Shown: one piece after another, positions 7,131-14,921 of the stretch
Position numbering within the stretch: position 1 is the first letter of the stretch
Layout of the letters: each line of letters opens with the position of its first letter
Assembly: GCA_030605045.1 (NCBI GenBank)
Contig: JAUWBK010000004.1
Location: forward strand, 1-21,687
Length of the DNA: 21,687 nt
Reading direction: 5' to 3'
Origin: Dehalococcoidia bacterium
Lineage (GTDB): Bacteria > Chloroflexota > Dehalococcoidia > Dehalococcoidales > RBG-16-60-22
Notes under the pieces: generated by a model
Told to the model about the DNA's origin: nothing
Seen by the model: only the letters and a program-made list of their open reading frames with translations
Database searches by the model: none
Translations under genes and position numbers: made by a program

Positions 7131-7650
7131 TTATTTAACTTGCACCGGTAGGGTGGTAAATTCTCTTCTCGATAGCTTCTCAGTGGTTACCAGCAGGGCT
7201 TCGGCATCATGATTCGATTGAGATATCAAGACTATTGTTGCCGGGTGCGGTGCCAGCCTGGTAGCTAATGACAAAGCAAGGGTTGCCGGGTGGTTCTGAT
7301 GTGGTTCGTTTGAGATGGGTAATATCTCGCTTAAGTTTAACGAGATCAGGCAGTTGCAGGATTCGGTGCGTAAACTCAACCAGGGTAATGTCTTTTACCA
7401 GTATAGCGGCCATATTGTCAATGCCAGTTTCAAGGAGAAGACCACAGACCTCAGGTGGCAGTTTGGGAATAGTCCTGCCCAGGGCTAGGAGGATAAAAGA
7501 CAGGATAAGCATGCAGATTCCCAGAGCGGTCAGCCAAGTTAGAGTAAAGATAAAGTAAGCGAATAGAGATAGCAGACTACCACTACTTAGTAAACCGAGA
7601 CCAGTCCAGGTATATGGATTCTTTAGGTAACATTCTCGACTTAAAGACAG
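7131..7650 (-). pseudogene. Decayed two-helix membrane protein gene
   Basis: On the minus strand an open frame starts right after a TAA (7651-7653) with no usable start, and reads a soluble lead (RECYLKNPYTWTGLG), two hydrophobic helices (around LFAYFIFTLTWLTALGICM and ILSFILLALG), then LPPEVCGLLLETGIDNMAAIL. It ends prematurely near 7207. A second frame on the same strand, ending at 7131, continues with protein-like sequence (ATIVLISQSNHDAEALLVT and a terminal LPVQVK). Loss of the start, a frame change and a shortened middle suggest a disrupted gene. The N-terminal part resembles conserved uncharacterised membrane proteins I associate with Dehalococcoidia and archaea; this is recollection, not a search. 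Confidence 0.5.
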
Positions 7651-7737
7651 TTAATTCTTATCGTTTGCCGTCTTTTTAAGAGGGGTGATACTGATAAAAT
7701 TTGAGTACGAATCAGGGTGTCACTTTTGGCAAATAAG

Positions 7738-7767
7738 AAAAACCACCCAGATTTTTGGGTGGTTTTT
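7738..7767 (-). terminator. Intrinsic terminator of the wbp operon
   Basis: A perfect 12-bp inverted repeat, AAAAACCACCCA (7738-7749) with TGGGTGGTTTTT (7756-7767), around a 6-nt loop. Read on the minus strand it ends in a U-run and lies about 95 nt after the wbpE stop. Because both arms end in A/T runs it could act in both directions and also shield the operon from plus-strand transcription. Confidence 0.85.
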
Positions 7768-7862
7768 GTCTAGCTTTGGATTAGCTATGAATGAAGAATT
7801 AAGATACGGAGTTACCTCATGTCCTTTATTTCTGAGCTTCGAACTGGAACAATTCTGATAGA

Positions 7863-8999
7863 CTAACACCTAAGGCTTTTGCTATTTCTGATAAAGTTTT
7901 TGATGCTTGCTACTACCTCTCGTATCCGTTCCTCACCTAGCTCAGGGTACATCGGCAACGACAGAACCTGGCTCTGTGCCAGCTCACTTTGAGGAAAATC
8001 ACCCTGCTTATAGCCTAAACCTCCATACGCCTCTTGAAGGTGAAGGGACAGCGGATAATAAACCATAGTCTGAATACCCCTAGATTCCAGATGTTCTCTC
8101 AGCTTGTTTCGATTCAGGCCGGAATCTTTTAGACATATTGTGTAGTAGGTAAAAGAAGGTTTGCCAAATTCCTCCACAGAAAGAGGTTTAATCCCGTCTA
8201 TCTCCCTCAATAATTGCTCATAGAGTGCCGCTTTCGCGCGGCGCGACTCGATCCATCTGTCGAGATGTTTCAGCTTTATCCTAAGGATAGCGGCTTGCAA
8301 GGCATCAAGGCGACTATTAAATCCGGGCAATAGGTAATAATAGCTGGTATTAGCGCCGTGTTTACGTAGTAAATTAACTGTTTCCGCTATCTTGGGTTCA
8401 TTAGTCACCACCATCCCGCCATCACCATAAGCTCCCAAAGTCTTAGTTGGAAAGAAGCTCAGGCAGCCGGCGTTACCTATTGAGCCAACTTTCTTGCCTT
8501 TGTACTCTGCCCCCAAAGCCTGAGCACAGTCTTCAATAACCTTAAAGTCATATTTTCGGGCTAGTTCTAGGATGGGGTCCATATCAACTGCCTGGCCGTA
8601 GAGATGAACCGGGAGAATGACTTTGGTTCTGGAAGTAATTTTCTCTTTAATTTGGGTAGGGTCTATATTATAGGTTTTTGGATTAATATCGACAAAAATC
8701 GGGGTAGCACCACATTGAATGATGGTTTCTGCAGTAGCCACGAAGGTGAAGGGCGTAGTTATAACCTCGTCGGCAGGGCCGACCCCACAGGCCAGTAAGG
8801 CGAGTCGTAATGCATCAGTGCCTGAAGCAACACCTAAAGCAAATTTTGTCCCACAGTAATCAGCTATTTCTTCTTCGAAGGCTTGCACTTCGGGGCCGAG
8901 GATGAATTGTCCTTGATCAAGCACTTGCTGGATGGCGGCATCGACTTCGCCTCTGATGGTGTCATACTGTGCCTTCAAATCAACCAGCGGAATTCTCAC
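7863..8999 (-). CDS. wbpE: DegT/DnrJ/EryC1/StrS sugar aminotransferase (WbpE/WlbC type)
   Basis: A 378-residue PLP enzyme of the nucleotide-sugar aminotransferase family. In the proposed pathway it transaminates the 3-keto group of UDP-2-acetamido-2-deoxy-3-oxo-glucuronate, with glutamate as donor. Family marks are the N-terminal IPLVDLKAQY, the GPEVQAFEEEIADYCG segment, ASGTDALRLAL (residues 58-68), EDCAQALGA with Asp157, and SFFPTKTLGAYGDGGM with Lys186 as the PLP lysine. The start is GTG at 8999; its first bases overlap the TGA stop of the upstream gene by 4 bp (GTGA), a strong sign of translational coupling. It is the last gene of the operon, before the terminator at 7738-7767. Sequence alone could also fit other 3- or 4-aminotransferases; the neighbours decide for WbpE. 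Confidence 0.92.
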   Translation of the reverse strand: MRIPLVDLKAQYDTIRGEVDAAIQQVLDQGQFILGPEVQAFEEEIADYCGTKFALGVASGTDALRLALLACGVGPADEVITTPFTFVATAETIIQCGATPIFVDINPKTYNIDPTQIKEKITSRTKVILPVHLYGQAVDMDPILELARKYDFKVIEDCAQALGAEYKGKKVGSIGNAGCLSFFPTKTLGAYGDGGMVVTNEPKIAETVNLLRKHGANTSYYYLLPGFNSRLDALQAAILRIKLKHLDRWIESRRAKAALYEQLLREIDGIKPLSVEEFGKPSFTYYTICLKDSGLNRNKLREHLESRGIQTMVYYPLSLHLQEAYGGLGYKQGDFPQSELAQSQVLSLPMYPELGEERIREVVASIKNFIRNSKSLRC

Positions 9000-10606
9000 G
9001 ATGCAAGTCTTTCAACGATTAGCTTTCTTTCCTTTTTTTGTCTTCTATATTCACTGGCACAGGAAGCGCATTTAGCTTTGTTATCTTGGCCGAAATTGAG
9101 TTTCGAGCCGCACTGGCAAACCCAGCCTTGGATTTTGGCTGGATTACCATAGATCAGAGCATAATCGGGTATATCCTTGGTAACTACAGCTCCAGCACCA
9201 ATGAATGAATATTTGCCGATGTTGTTACCGCAAACAATGGTGGCGTTGGCGCCGATAGTAGTTCCTTGCTTAACCATGGTCACCGCGTATTTACTTTTTT
9301 GTGGGCGGTGGCTGCGGGGTACTTTGACATTGGTGAAAACGCAAGATGGTCCACAAAAGACATCATCTTCAATGGTAACACCCTCAAAGACAGAGACATT
9401 GTTTTCGATTTTGACATTGTTACCAATACTGACTTTCTCGCCTATAAAAACATTCTGACCAATGATGCAGTTCCGGCCGATGGTAATATTTGGCATCAGG
9501 TGACAAAAATGCCAGATATTGGTGCCTTCACCGATATTGGTAGGTTCTTCCACTATGCTGGTAGGATGGACGAAATAGCCCTTGTTATCTAATGAAATAG
9601 TAGTTCCGTGTTCCCGCAGTGATTTCTGACAAACATCCAGAACTTTAAGCACCTTCAGTCCTTTCTCGCCGTCTGCTCTTGGTTTGTGTCGCGATACCAG
9701 ACAGTTACTAAAGTCCTGACACTCCAGTTTTAGGGGCTCTACCATGTTAAATTTAACCGGAATAGCTTCTTGGCGATGGGGTATTGGTACTTGGTTAACC
9801 CACTCTATTGGGTGCTCATAGAGCAAGAGTTTGTTATCTGGGTTTACATCATCAAATACCACCATCTTTCGATCACCAATAATGACCAGCTTTTGTTCCT
9901 TATAAGGATGGAGCCAGCTCACAAAAATATGAGCCCTAACTCTGCTGTTAAAGACCATCGTCGTAACCGTAACGTCAGCCACATTTTGGTTGAGGTAGCA
10001 GCCACCGTGAGCGGAAACCACCTGGGGCATTTCATTGAGCAACATCAAAATGATTGATATGTCGTGGGGAGCGAAACTCAACAGGATATTTTCTTCAGTC
10101 CTGAACCTGCCCAGGTTAAGTCGGCTGGAGTAGATATAGTTGATCTTGCCAAACTCACTATCATTGACTATTTCTTTAAGTTTAATAATTGCGGGGTGAT
10201 ATTCCAGCAGGTGACCTACCATAAGTATCTTGTCTTTGCCGTTAGCTAATTCAACCAGTTCTTCTCCTTCTTCGACGGTAAGAGCCATAGGTTTTTCGAC
10301 AAAAACGTCCTTGCCTGCCTCCAAGGCTTGTTTAGCCATCGCATAGTGAAGTGCTGCCGGTGTGGATATGACGGCACCGCGTATTTCCCTATTGTCTAAT
10401 ACCTGCTCAAAATCAGTTTCCTGGTTAATATTGGGGTAAAGTTGTTCAAGCCGGCTTAGAGTTTCTGCGTTACAATCGCAGATAGTATGTAAAGCACCAA
10501 GTTCAGCAAAAATACGAATAAGATTCTGGCCCCAGTAACCGCAACCAATGACAGCAATATCCTTATGTTCTACCTGAGCTGTATCACTGTTTGACCTATT
10601 TGCCAT
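8996..10606 (-). CDS. Fused Gfo/Idh/MocA dehydrogenase and left-handed beta-helix N-acetyltransferase (WbpB-WbpD fusion)
   Basis: A 536-residue two-enzyme protein. Residues 15-335 form a Gfo/Idh/MocA oxidoreductase: Rossmann motif GCGYWG (21-26), EKP (104-106) and His181 in FAPHDI. This matches WbpB/WlbA, which oxidises C3 of UDP-GlcNAcA. Residues 345-490 are a left-handed beta-helix acyltransferase with hexapeptide repeats (IGEGTNI, IGRNCII, IGNNVKI) and the terminal GNPAK, matching WbpD/WlbB, which acetylates the 3-amino group. The last ~45 residues add a probable zinc ribbon (Cys497, Cys499, Cys513, Cys516). In the classic systems these are separate genes; here steps two and four of the pathway are in one chain, while the middle step is the coupled downstream gene. 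The ATG at 10606 has AGGGAG about 12 nt upstream. Family assignment is strong; exact substrate is inferred. Confidence 0.93.
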   Translation of the reverse strand: MANRSNSDTAQVEHKDIAVIGCGYWGQNLIRIFAELGALHTICDCNAETLSRLEQLYPNINQETDFEQVLDNREIRGAVISTPAALHYAMAKQALEAGKDVFVEKPMALTVEEGEELVELANGKDKILMVGHLLEYHPAIIKLKEIVNDSEFGKINYIYSSRLNLGRFRTEENILLSFAPHDISIILMLLNEMPQVVSAHGGCYLNQNVADVTVTTMVFNSRVRAHIFVSWLHPYKEQKLVIIGDRKMVVFDDVNPDNKLLLYEHPIEWVNQVPIPHRQEAIPVKFNMVEPLKLECQDFSNCLVSRHKPRADGEKGLKVLKVLDVCQKSLREHGTTISLDNKGYFVHPTSIVEEPTNIGEGTNIWHFCHLMPNITIGRNCIIGQNVFIGEKVSIGNNVKIENNVSVFEGVTIEDDVFCGPSCVFTNVKVPRSHRPQKSKYAVTMVKQGTTIGANATIVCGNNIGKYSFIGAGAVVTKDIPDYALIYGNPAKIQGWVCQCGSKLNFGQDNKAKCASCASEYRRQKKERKLIVERLAS

Positions 10607-10724
10607 TACTAATAACTGTCTCCCTTGGGGTCGGAGATGTCATGTGTCACTTTAATGAGGACAGCCATAATGTGTCCGGTGAAATTATTTTCATCATTTA
10701 GTCCTTGAAAACTGTGTTAAGCCT

Positions 10725-12044
10725 TCATTCCCCTAATCTTACTATGTTCTTCCTCCTTTTGATTGTCCGGGTAACACCTCTGATATCGTAAACCAGTTTG
10801 GCATTATCAACGATATACTGATAATCATAGCTACTATGATTAGTGGCGATAACTATACAATCCGCTGAAGACAAGTTCTTCACGGTAGGTTCCGTCGAAG
10901 TCAGTATAACATCATTAACCTGAATTTCGGCTATGTGAGGGTCGTTATAGCTCACCTCAGCCCCTTTTTCGTGTAAAAGCTGAATTATCTTAAGTGAAGG
11001 TGATTCCCTAATATCGCTGACGTTTTGCTTATAAGTAACTCCCAGGACGAGCGTTTTAGCATTCTTGATACTCTTACCATGGGCATTTAAGGATTCAATA
11101 ATACGGGAGGTAACATAGTAGGGCATCTGTTCGTTAATCTCAGCAGCCAGCTCGATGAACCTCATATGATAGTCGTATTCCCTAGCCTTGCTAGCGAGGT
11201 AGTATGGGTCTAGGGGAATGCAGTGTCCCCCAATCCCTGGTCCAGGATAAAAAGCCAAGTAGCCAAAAGGCTTAGACTTAGCGGTCTCAATTACTTCCCA
11301 GACACTAATCTTCATATTCTCACAGAGCCGTGCCAGTTCATTGACCAGTGCAATATTGACGCTGCGAAATACATTCTCGAAAACTTTAGTCATCTCAGCG
11401 ACTTCAGGAGATGATACTGGAATGACAACATCGGTCACTTGCTCATATAAAAGCTTAGTTAGTCTAGTAGATTCTCGGTCTACACCCCCTACTATTTTTG
11501 GCGTGTTCTTAATGGAAAATTTCTTATTTCCGGGGTCAATTCTCTCCGGAGAGTAGGCCAGATAGAAATCCTGTCCGACTTTCAATCCAGAACGCTGAAG
11601 AACGGGTAGAACTATTTCTCTAGTAGAACCAGGACAAGTAGTGCTTTCCAAAATTACCAGTTGTCCTTGCCGAAGGTACTTGGATATTTCTTCGGATTCT
11701 TGGATAACATAAGACAGGTCAGGTTCCTTGGCTCTGTTTAAAGGAGTTGGGACACAAATGAAGATTACGTCGACCTCGCTAAGTTGGCTTTGATCGGTGG
11801 TTGCTTTCAAGAGTTTGCTTGTCACTAGTCTGGAGAGTGTTTCATTGCTTATGTCGTCAATATACGACTTACCCTGATTAACGGCTGCTACCTTTCTGTC
11901 CTGCACGTCAAATCCAATGACCTTGAGGCCTGCTTCGGCAAAGGCAACTGCTAATGGCACTCCAACATAGCCAAGCCCCACTATACCGATTATGGCACTC
12001 TTATCTTTAAGTCTTGCTTCTAACCCCGGCATATCTTCTGTCAC
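10725..12044 (-). CDS. wbpA: UDP-N-acetylhexosamine 6-dehydrogenase (WbpA type)
   Basis: A 439-residue NAD-dependent nucleotide-sugar dehydrogenase, which oxidises C6 of the sugar to a carboxylate in two steps. Motifs: Rossmann GLGYVG (23-28), CVPTPL near 97-102, ESTTCPGSTRE, SPERIDPG, catalytic Lys220 in EMTKVFEN, and GGHCIPLDPYY with the nucleophile Cys275. UDP-GlcNAc is the expected substrate given the downstream wbpB-wbpD and wbpE homologues; WecC-type UDP-ManNAc dehydrogenase is the alternative. First gene of the operon: promoter at 12161-12190, leader of about 110 nt, then a GTG start at 12044 closely preceded by GGGAGA. The ATG four codons inside (12032) is an alternative start. A 118-bp gap without an obvious terminator separates it from the fusion gene. 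Confidence 0.94.
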   Translation of the reverse strand: MTEDMPGLEARLKDKSAIIGIVGLGYVGVPLAVAFAEAGLKVIGFDVQDRKVAAVNQGKSYIDDISNETLSRLVTSKLLKATTDQSQLSEVDVIFICVPTPLNRAKEPDLSYVIQESEEISKYLRQGQLVILESTTCPGSTREIVLPVLQRSGLKVGQDFYLAYSPERIDPGNKKFSIKNTPKIVGGVDRESTRLTKLLYEQVTDVVIPVSSPEVAEMTKVFENVFRSVNIALVNELARLCENMKISVWEVIETAKSKPFGYLAFYPGPGIGGHCIPLDPYYLASKAREYDYHMRFIELAAEINEQMPYYVTSRIIESLNAHGKSIKNAKTLVLGVTYKQNVSDIRESPSLKIIQLLHEKGAEVSYNDPHIAEIQVNDVILTSTEPTVKNLSSADCIVIATNHSSYDYQYIVDNAKLVYDIRGVTRTIKRRKNIVRLGE

Positions 12045-12160
12045 GTCTCCCAGTGCCTGACTTCTCCTTCTCCAGAGTTCCCCCTATCTTTTTTTAAGGT
12101 TGTTCTATAATAGCCGCAGGAATCGTTTTAGATAGCACGTCACATTGCGTAGCACCTAAA

Positions 12161-12190
12161 ATTATAAAACAACAGTGTGACAAATGTCAA
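12161..12190 (-). promoter_or_regulatory. Promoter of the wbp operon
   Basis: On the minus strand a perfect TTGACA (12185-12190), an 18-bp spacer and a perfect TATAAT (12161-12166) lie about 115 bp upstream of the wbpA start. The predicted transcript begins near 12154 and would run through all three genes to the terminator at 7738-7767. Confidence 0.75.
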
Positions 12191-12732
12191 TATATTACCA
12201 TAAAAATTGCCTCATGTCTCGAAAAATAAAATATTATTGACTGTAATGGTTAATGTAATACTAGTATCTCTGAGAAAATAATGCAAGCCTCATTGGTCAA
12301 GGATATGATAGACTATCTTAAGCCGCCAACTGACCAATATCGTCTTAGATATATTCTGACTTTTGGATTAGCGGTGTCCGCTTCTTTTTTCTCTTTTCCA
12401 TTTTTTACTGGCTTTCAATATTCTAAATATGGAAGGTTACAGTTACACTATGTACGGAAGTCTACTACGAGAGCCGTTGGCCCCTTTTTGTGAATTGTAA
12501 CAACTCCGAATAGACCCTTAGTTGATTTTCTAAATCGACTTTGCATGAGTTTTGATGAACCAAGTTCCGCTAGATAGGTGCCATCGATCAGTTAAGCCAC
12601 AAATCTTCCATCCTCTTTGGTGACTACAAGAGGTGTACCGACTGTAGCCCCTTGCGCTAAATCTAAAAGTGAAACAGATGCTAACCTCAGGAACGAGCGA
12701 CCTCTTTGTAAAATAGGAAGCGATGGGACTGC
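12191..12732. other. Long intergenic stretch with coding-like fragments
   Basis: No convincing gene. A plus-strand frame from 12281 to 12493 (70 codons, one hydrophobic segment) has no ribosome site and no family resemblance. On the minus strand, directly after the TAA of the DUF2784-like gene (12733-12735) and in the same frame, 46 codons stay open to a TAA at 12592-12594 and end in the protein-like TVGTPLVVTKEDGRFVA. This may be a worn gene end. I see no RNA gene or repeat. Confidence 0.4.
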
Positions 12733-13134
12733 TTAGGCTCTCCGAAGAATAAGAGAGCTTATCATTACCGCTATTCCTATTCCTAAGCCTATGGTGAACG
12801 CGAATTCGGGTACTTCAACTCCAGTAGCATGGAATATGATAGTCCCCAGAAGTGACCTCGTGCGCATCCAGCTCTCACTCGGGTCGTAGAGTCTTCTCAG
12901 CATGTATTCCAAATCGGTTAGGGAGCAAGACCTCAATATCCCGGCCCAAGACGCCACTCCGAGACTTATTACCAACGCGGTGACTCCACAGTAGAAGAAC
13001 TGCCAGTTACGGTGCCCTACGAAAAAGCCTAGCGCCAGAAGTACAACGGAAACAGCAAAGAAGCCTATGAGGAGAAGGTGTAGACCCATAACTGTATCGG
13101 CTAGAATTCTCCAGACCATCAGCCCGCCCGACAT
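12733..13134 (-). CDS. DUF2784-like integral membrane protein
   Basis: A 133-residue protein with about four hydrophobic segments (around residues 14-38, 46-65, 93-105 and 110-130). The hallmark is a CSLTDLEYMLRR segment (about residues 70-81) after the second helix, which resembles the CPLTxLE.xLR motif of the DUF2784 family of small membrane proteins of unknown function. An early LHLL helix also fits. The ATG at 13134 has no strong ribosome site; Met6 (13119) behind GGGCGGG is an alternative. The gene stands alone in a 1.3-kb gene-poor stretch. The family match is by eye and moderately sure; no function can be given. Confidence 0.6.
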   Translation of the reverse strand: MSGGLMVWRILADTVMGLHLLLIGFFAVSVVLLALGFFVGHRNWQFFYCGVTALVISLGVASWAGILRSCSLTDLEYMLRRLYDPSESWMRTRSLLGTIIFHATGVEVPEFAFTIGLGIGIAVMISSLILRRA

Positions 13135-13564
13135 TTGGTTTCACTACCCTGGACTCTGGCTACTATATCAGAGAATGACGACAACTGCGGACTTTGCCCC
13201 TAAGTTAAGTCCGATTGCGATAAGGTATCATCCCTCAGCAAATCTGTACAGAGTATATCTCACACCGGGACCAACGTCAACCTAAGCCTCTTTAGCTTGC
13301 TGAAAGGGGGAGTTTGCTTTACCGTCTATCACTCCATTCGATCCAGCGATTTAACAATAGGGCGAACTGTGCAGCATTCAGCGAAAAATTGGGGTATAGA
13401 GCGCTAAAACTCTAGCCCCTATCTAGAAAGGTATGGAATATTGCGGAGAGAATCCTTAGCTGCTAAAGTTAAGAGATGATAGAATTCCTCTTCATTATTT
13501 GTATCAATTCGGCAGCTTATATCAGCAAAACCTAATTTGAAATCAACCGAGGTGTTCACTAAAC
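13135..13564. other. Intergenic stretch with a hairpin and a possible coding fragment
   Basis: About 430 bp between the DUF2784-like and AroM-like genes. A hairpin forms from GGGG (13391-13394) plus TAGAG (13397-13401) with CTCTA (13410-13414) plus CCCC (13416-13419); no T-run follows. On the minus strand 47 codons are open from a GTG at 13559 to a TAG at 13419-13421, with protein-like content (GFADISCRIDTN, HLLTLAAKDSLRN) but no ribosome site. It could be a gene remnant or chance. Confidence 0.4.
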
Positions 13565-14251
13565 ATGAATAAAAGGCTCGCGGTAGGAATGATAACAATC
13601 GGGCAATCGCCTAGGGATGACATCGTTCCCGAGATAAAGCAATTAACGGGCATAAATGTTGAAATTGCCGAATGTGGAGTTCTTGATGGGCTTAGCCGGT
13701 CAGAAATTGAAAGGCTCGCTCCAGAGCCAGGCGAGTATATGCTGGTAAGCAAACTAAGCGATGGGTCAACGGTCAGATTAGCCCGCAGTAAGATAGTCGA
13801 AAACGTGCAACGGTGTATCAATTCATTAGTTGAACGAGGAGTAGACCTCACCGTTATCCTTTGTTCAGGAGAATGGCCGAAATTCAGCTCATCAAAGCTG
13901 GTAGTTGCGCCCGGTGAGGCCTTCTGCGGCTTCACCTTGGGGATGGTGAACGAGGGAGACAAATTAGGTATTATGATTCCAGACGAAGACCAGGTCGAGG
14001 TTGCAAAGAGGAGATGGAATAAGGAAAAGGTGGAACTAGGCATTGCCGTAGCATCCCCATTCGGTTTAACTGCCAATGATGAAGTGGCCCGGGCTGCGAA
14101 GAGCCTGGAGCAAAGTGGTGTTGATTTGGTGGCTATGGATTGTGTGGGATACACCATGGAGAAGAAGAGAATTGTCCAAGAGATAACAGGAAAACCGGTG
14201 GTGTTGGTGCGTTCGGTGATTGCCAATATTATAAGAGAAGTAGCTGGCTAA
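13565..14251 (+). CDS. AroM family protein
   Basis: A 228-residue soluble protein of the AroM family, named after the gene beside aroL in Escherichia coli. The biochemical role of that family is unsettled. Visible shared features are the N-terminal TIGQSPRDDIVPEI, a LSRSEIERLAPEPGEYMLVSKL-like segment near residues 43-64, ARSKIVENVQ, the central VILCSGEWP, and a C-terminal DLVAMDCVGYT with Cys just before the last helix. The overall look is that of the Asp/Glu/hydantoin racemase superfamily (two Cys-bearing strands, Cys about 100 and about 197), so a racemase- or decarboxylase-like activity is conceivable but unproven. Length is close to the E. coli protein (225). GAGGTG lies about 10 nt before the ATG. 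It is convergent with the thiamine operon, 37 bp from thiN. Confidence 0.88.
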   Translation: MNKRLAVGMITIGQSPRDDIVPEIKQLTGINVEIAECGVLDGLSRSEIERLAPEPGEYMLVSKLSDGSTVRLARSKIVENVQRCINSLVERGVDLTVILCSGEWPKFSSSKLVVAPGEAFCGFTLGMVNEGDKLGIMIPDEDQVEVAKRRWNKEKVELGIAVASPFGLTANDEVARAAKSLEQSGVDLVAMDCVGYTMEKKRIVQEITGKPVVLVRSVIANIIREVAG

Positions 14252-14288
14252 AAACACACTGGCTTTTCGCTAGCCAATTCTGGGTACG

Positions 14289-14882
14289 TTATCCCAATGT
14301 TTTCGCTCGGTAGCGGCGAGCTATTTCAATGGCAATGGACACAACTTCAACTGCGTCTTTGCCCAGTGCCAAAAAAAGTGGCTCCTTGCCCCAACCTTCT
14401 CCCTCGTAGAACAGTCGGGGCACTGCGCCGTAGTTTTTAACCAGCTGCTTGACTTTCCAAGGCATCGAAGTCCTATCGCGTTCGGCAACCTCTGCCGGCT
14501 CTTTAGCGCGGTCAAGCCAGCCAAAAAGTAGCCCCCGCTCCAAGCAATATTCTTGAGCGACTTCAATCACTGCTTTGTCGCATTTAAAGTTGATGACGGC
14601 GTTAACTGCCGGGTCATATTTCCGCACCTCAAGGATGCGTCTGGCCAGATGGTCCGATGCTCCCCAGGTTGGCATACCAGAAGCGCATGGAAAGCCGCGC
14701 ACAGCGGTTATTCTTCCTTCTACCGCCGCTACTTCCTGAGGGGTCTTGGCGTGGGGTAAGGCATAAACCAGGTTCACTTTTACTTCAGGTATGATAGAGG
14801 TAAACTCAGGGCAACTATGTAACATGTTAATGGCAGATACCAAGTTGCCCAGTACAATTTCAATCTCTTCGGTCCTATTCAC
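14289..14882 (-). CDS. thiN: Stand-alone ThiN-type thiamine-phosphate synthase
   Basis: A 197-residue protein matching the ThiN domain, which in archaea and some bacteria is the C-terminal half of ThiDN and joins HMP-PP and the thiazole phosphate to make thiamine phosphate, replacing ThiE. Marks: a IPEVKVNLVYALPHAKTPQE-like start (residues 31-50), VAAVEGRI, GASDHLARRIL (74-84) with Ser and His, a FDR/WLDR-like region near 122-125, GAVPRLFYEGEGWGKEP (152-168) and a C-terminal DAVEV helix. Here it is free of ThiD and of any DNA-binding domain. The start is GTG at 14882, preceded by GGAG. It is the third gene of the TPP-riboswitch operon, 39 bp after the DUF6775-type gene. Enzymatic rather than regulatory function is the natural reading because no helix-turn-helix is present. 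Confidence 0.88.
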   Translation of the reverse strand: MNRTEEIEIVLGNLVSAINMLHSCPEFTSIIPEVKVNLVYALPHAKTPQEVAAVEGRITAVRGFPCASGMPTWGASDHLARRILEVRKYDPAVNAVINFKCDKAVIEVAQEYCLERGLLFGWLDRAKEPAEVAERDRTSMPWKVKQLVKNYGAVPRLFYEGEGWGKEPLFLALGKDAVEVVSIAIEIARRYRAKTLG

Positions 14883-14921
14883 TTCTTGCTCCAGGTCTCT
14901 AGATAAAATCTTCGGGAAGGG

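Noticed and set aside
12281..12493. 70-codon plus-strand frame with one hydrophobic stretch
   Set aside because: No ribosome site, no recognisable family and no clear promoter at correct spacing; mentioned only in the intergenic entry.
13543..14226. 227-codon minus-strand frame opposite the AroM-like gene
   Set aside because: Low-complexity Ser/Thr/Pro composition typical of antisense reading; the plus-strand frame has family motifs and a ribosome site.
14245..14276. Hairpin TGGCTA/TAGCCA between the AroM-like and thiN genes as a terminator
   Set aside because: Only 6 bp with a 20-nt loop and no T-run on either strand.
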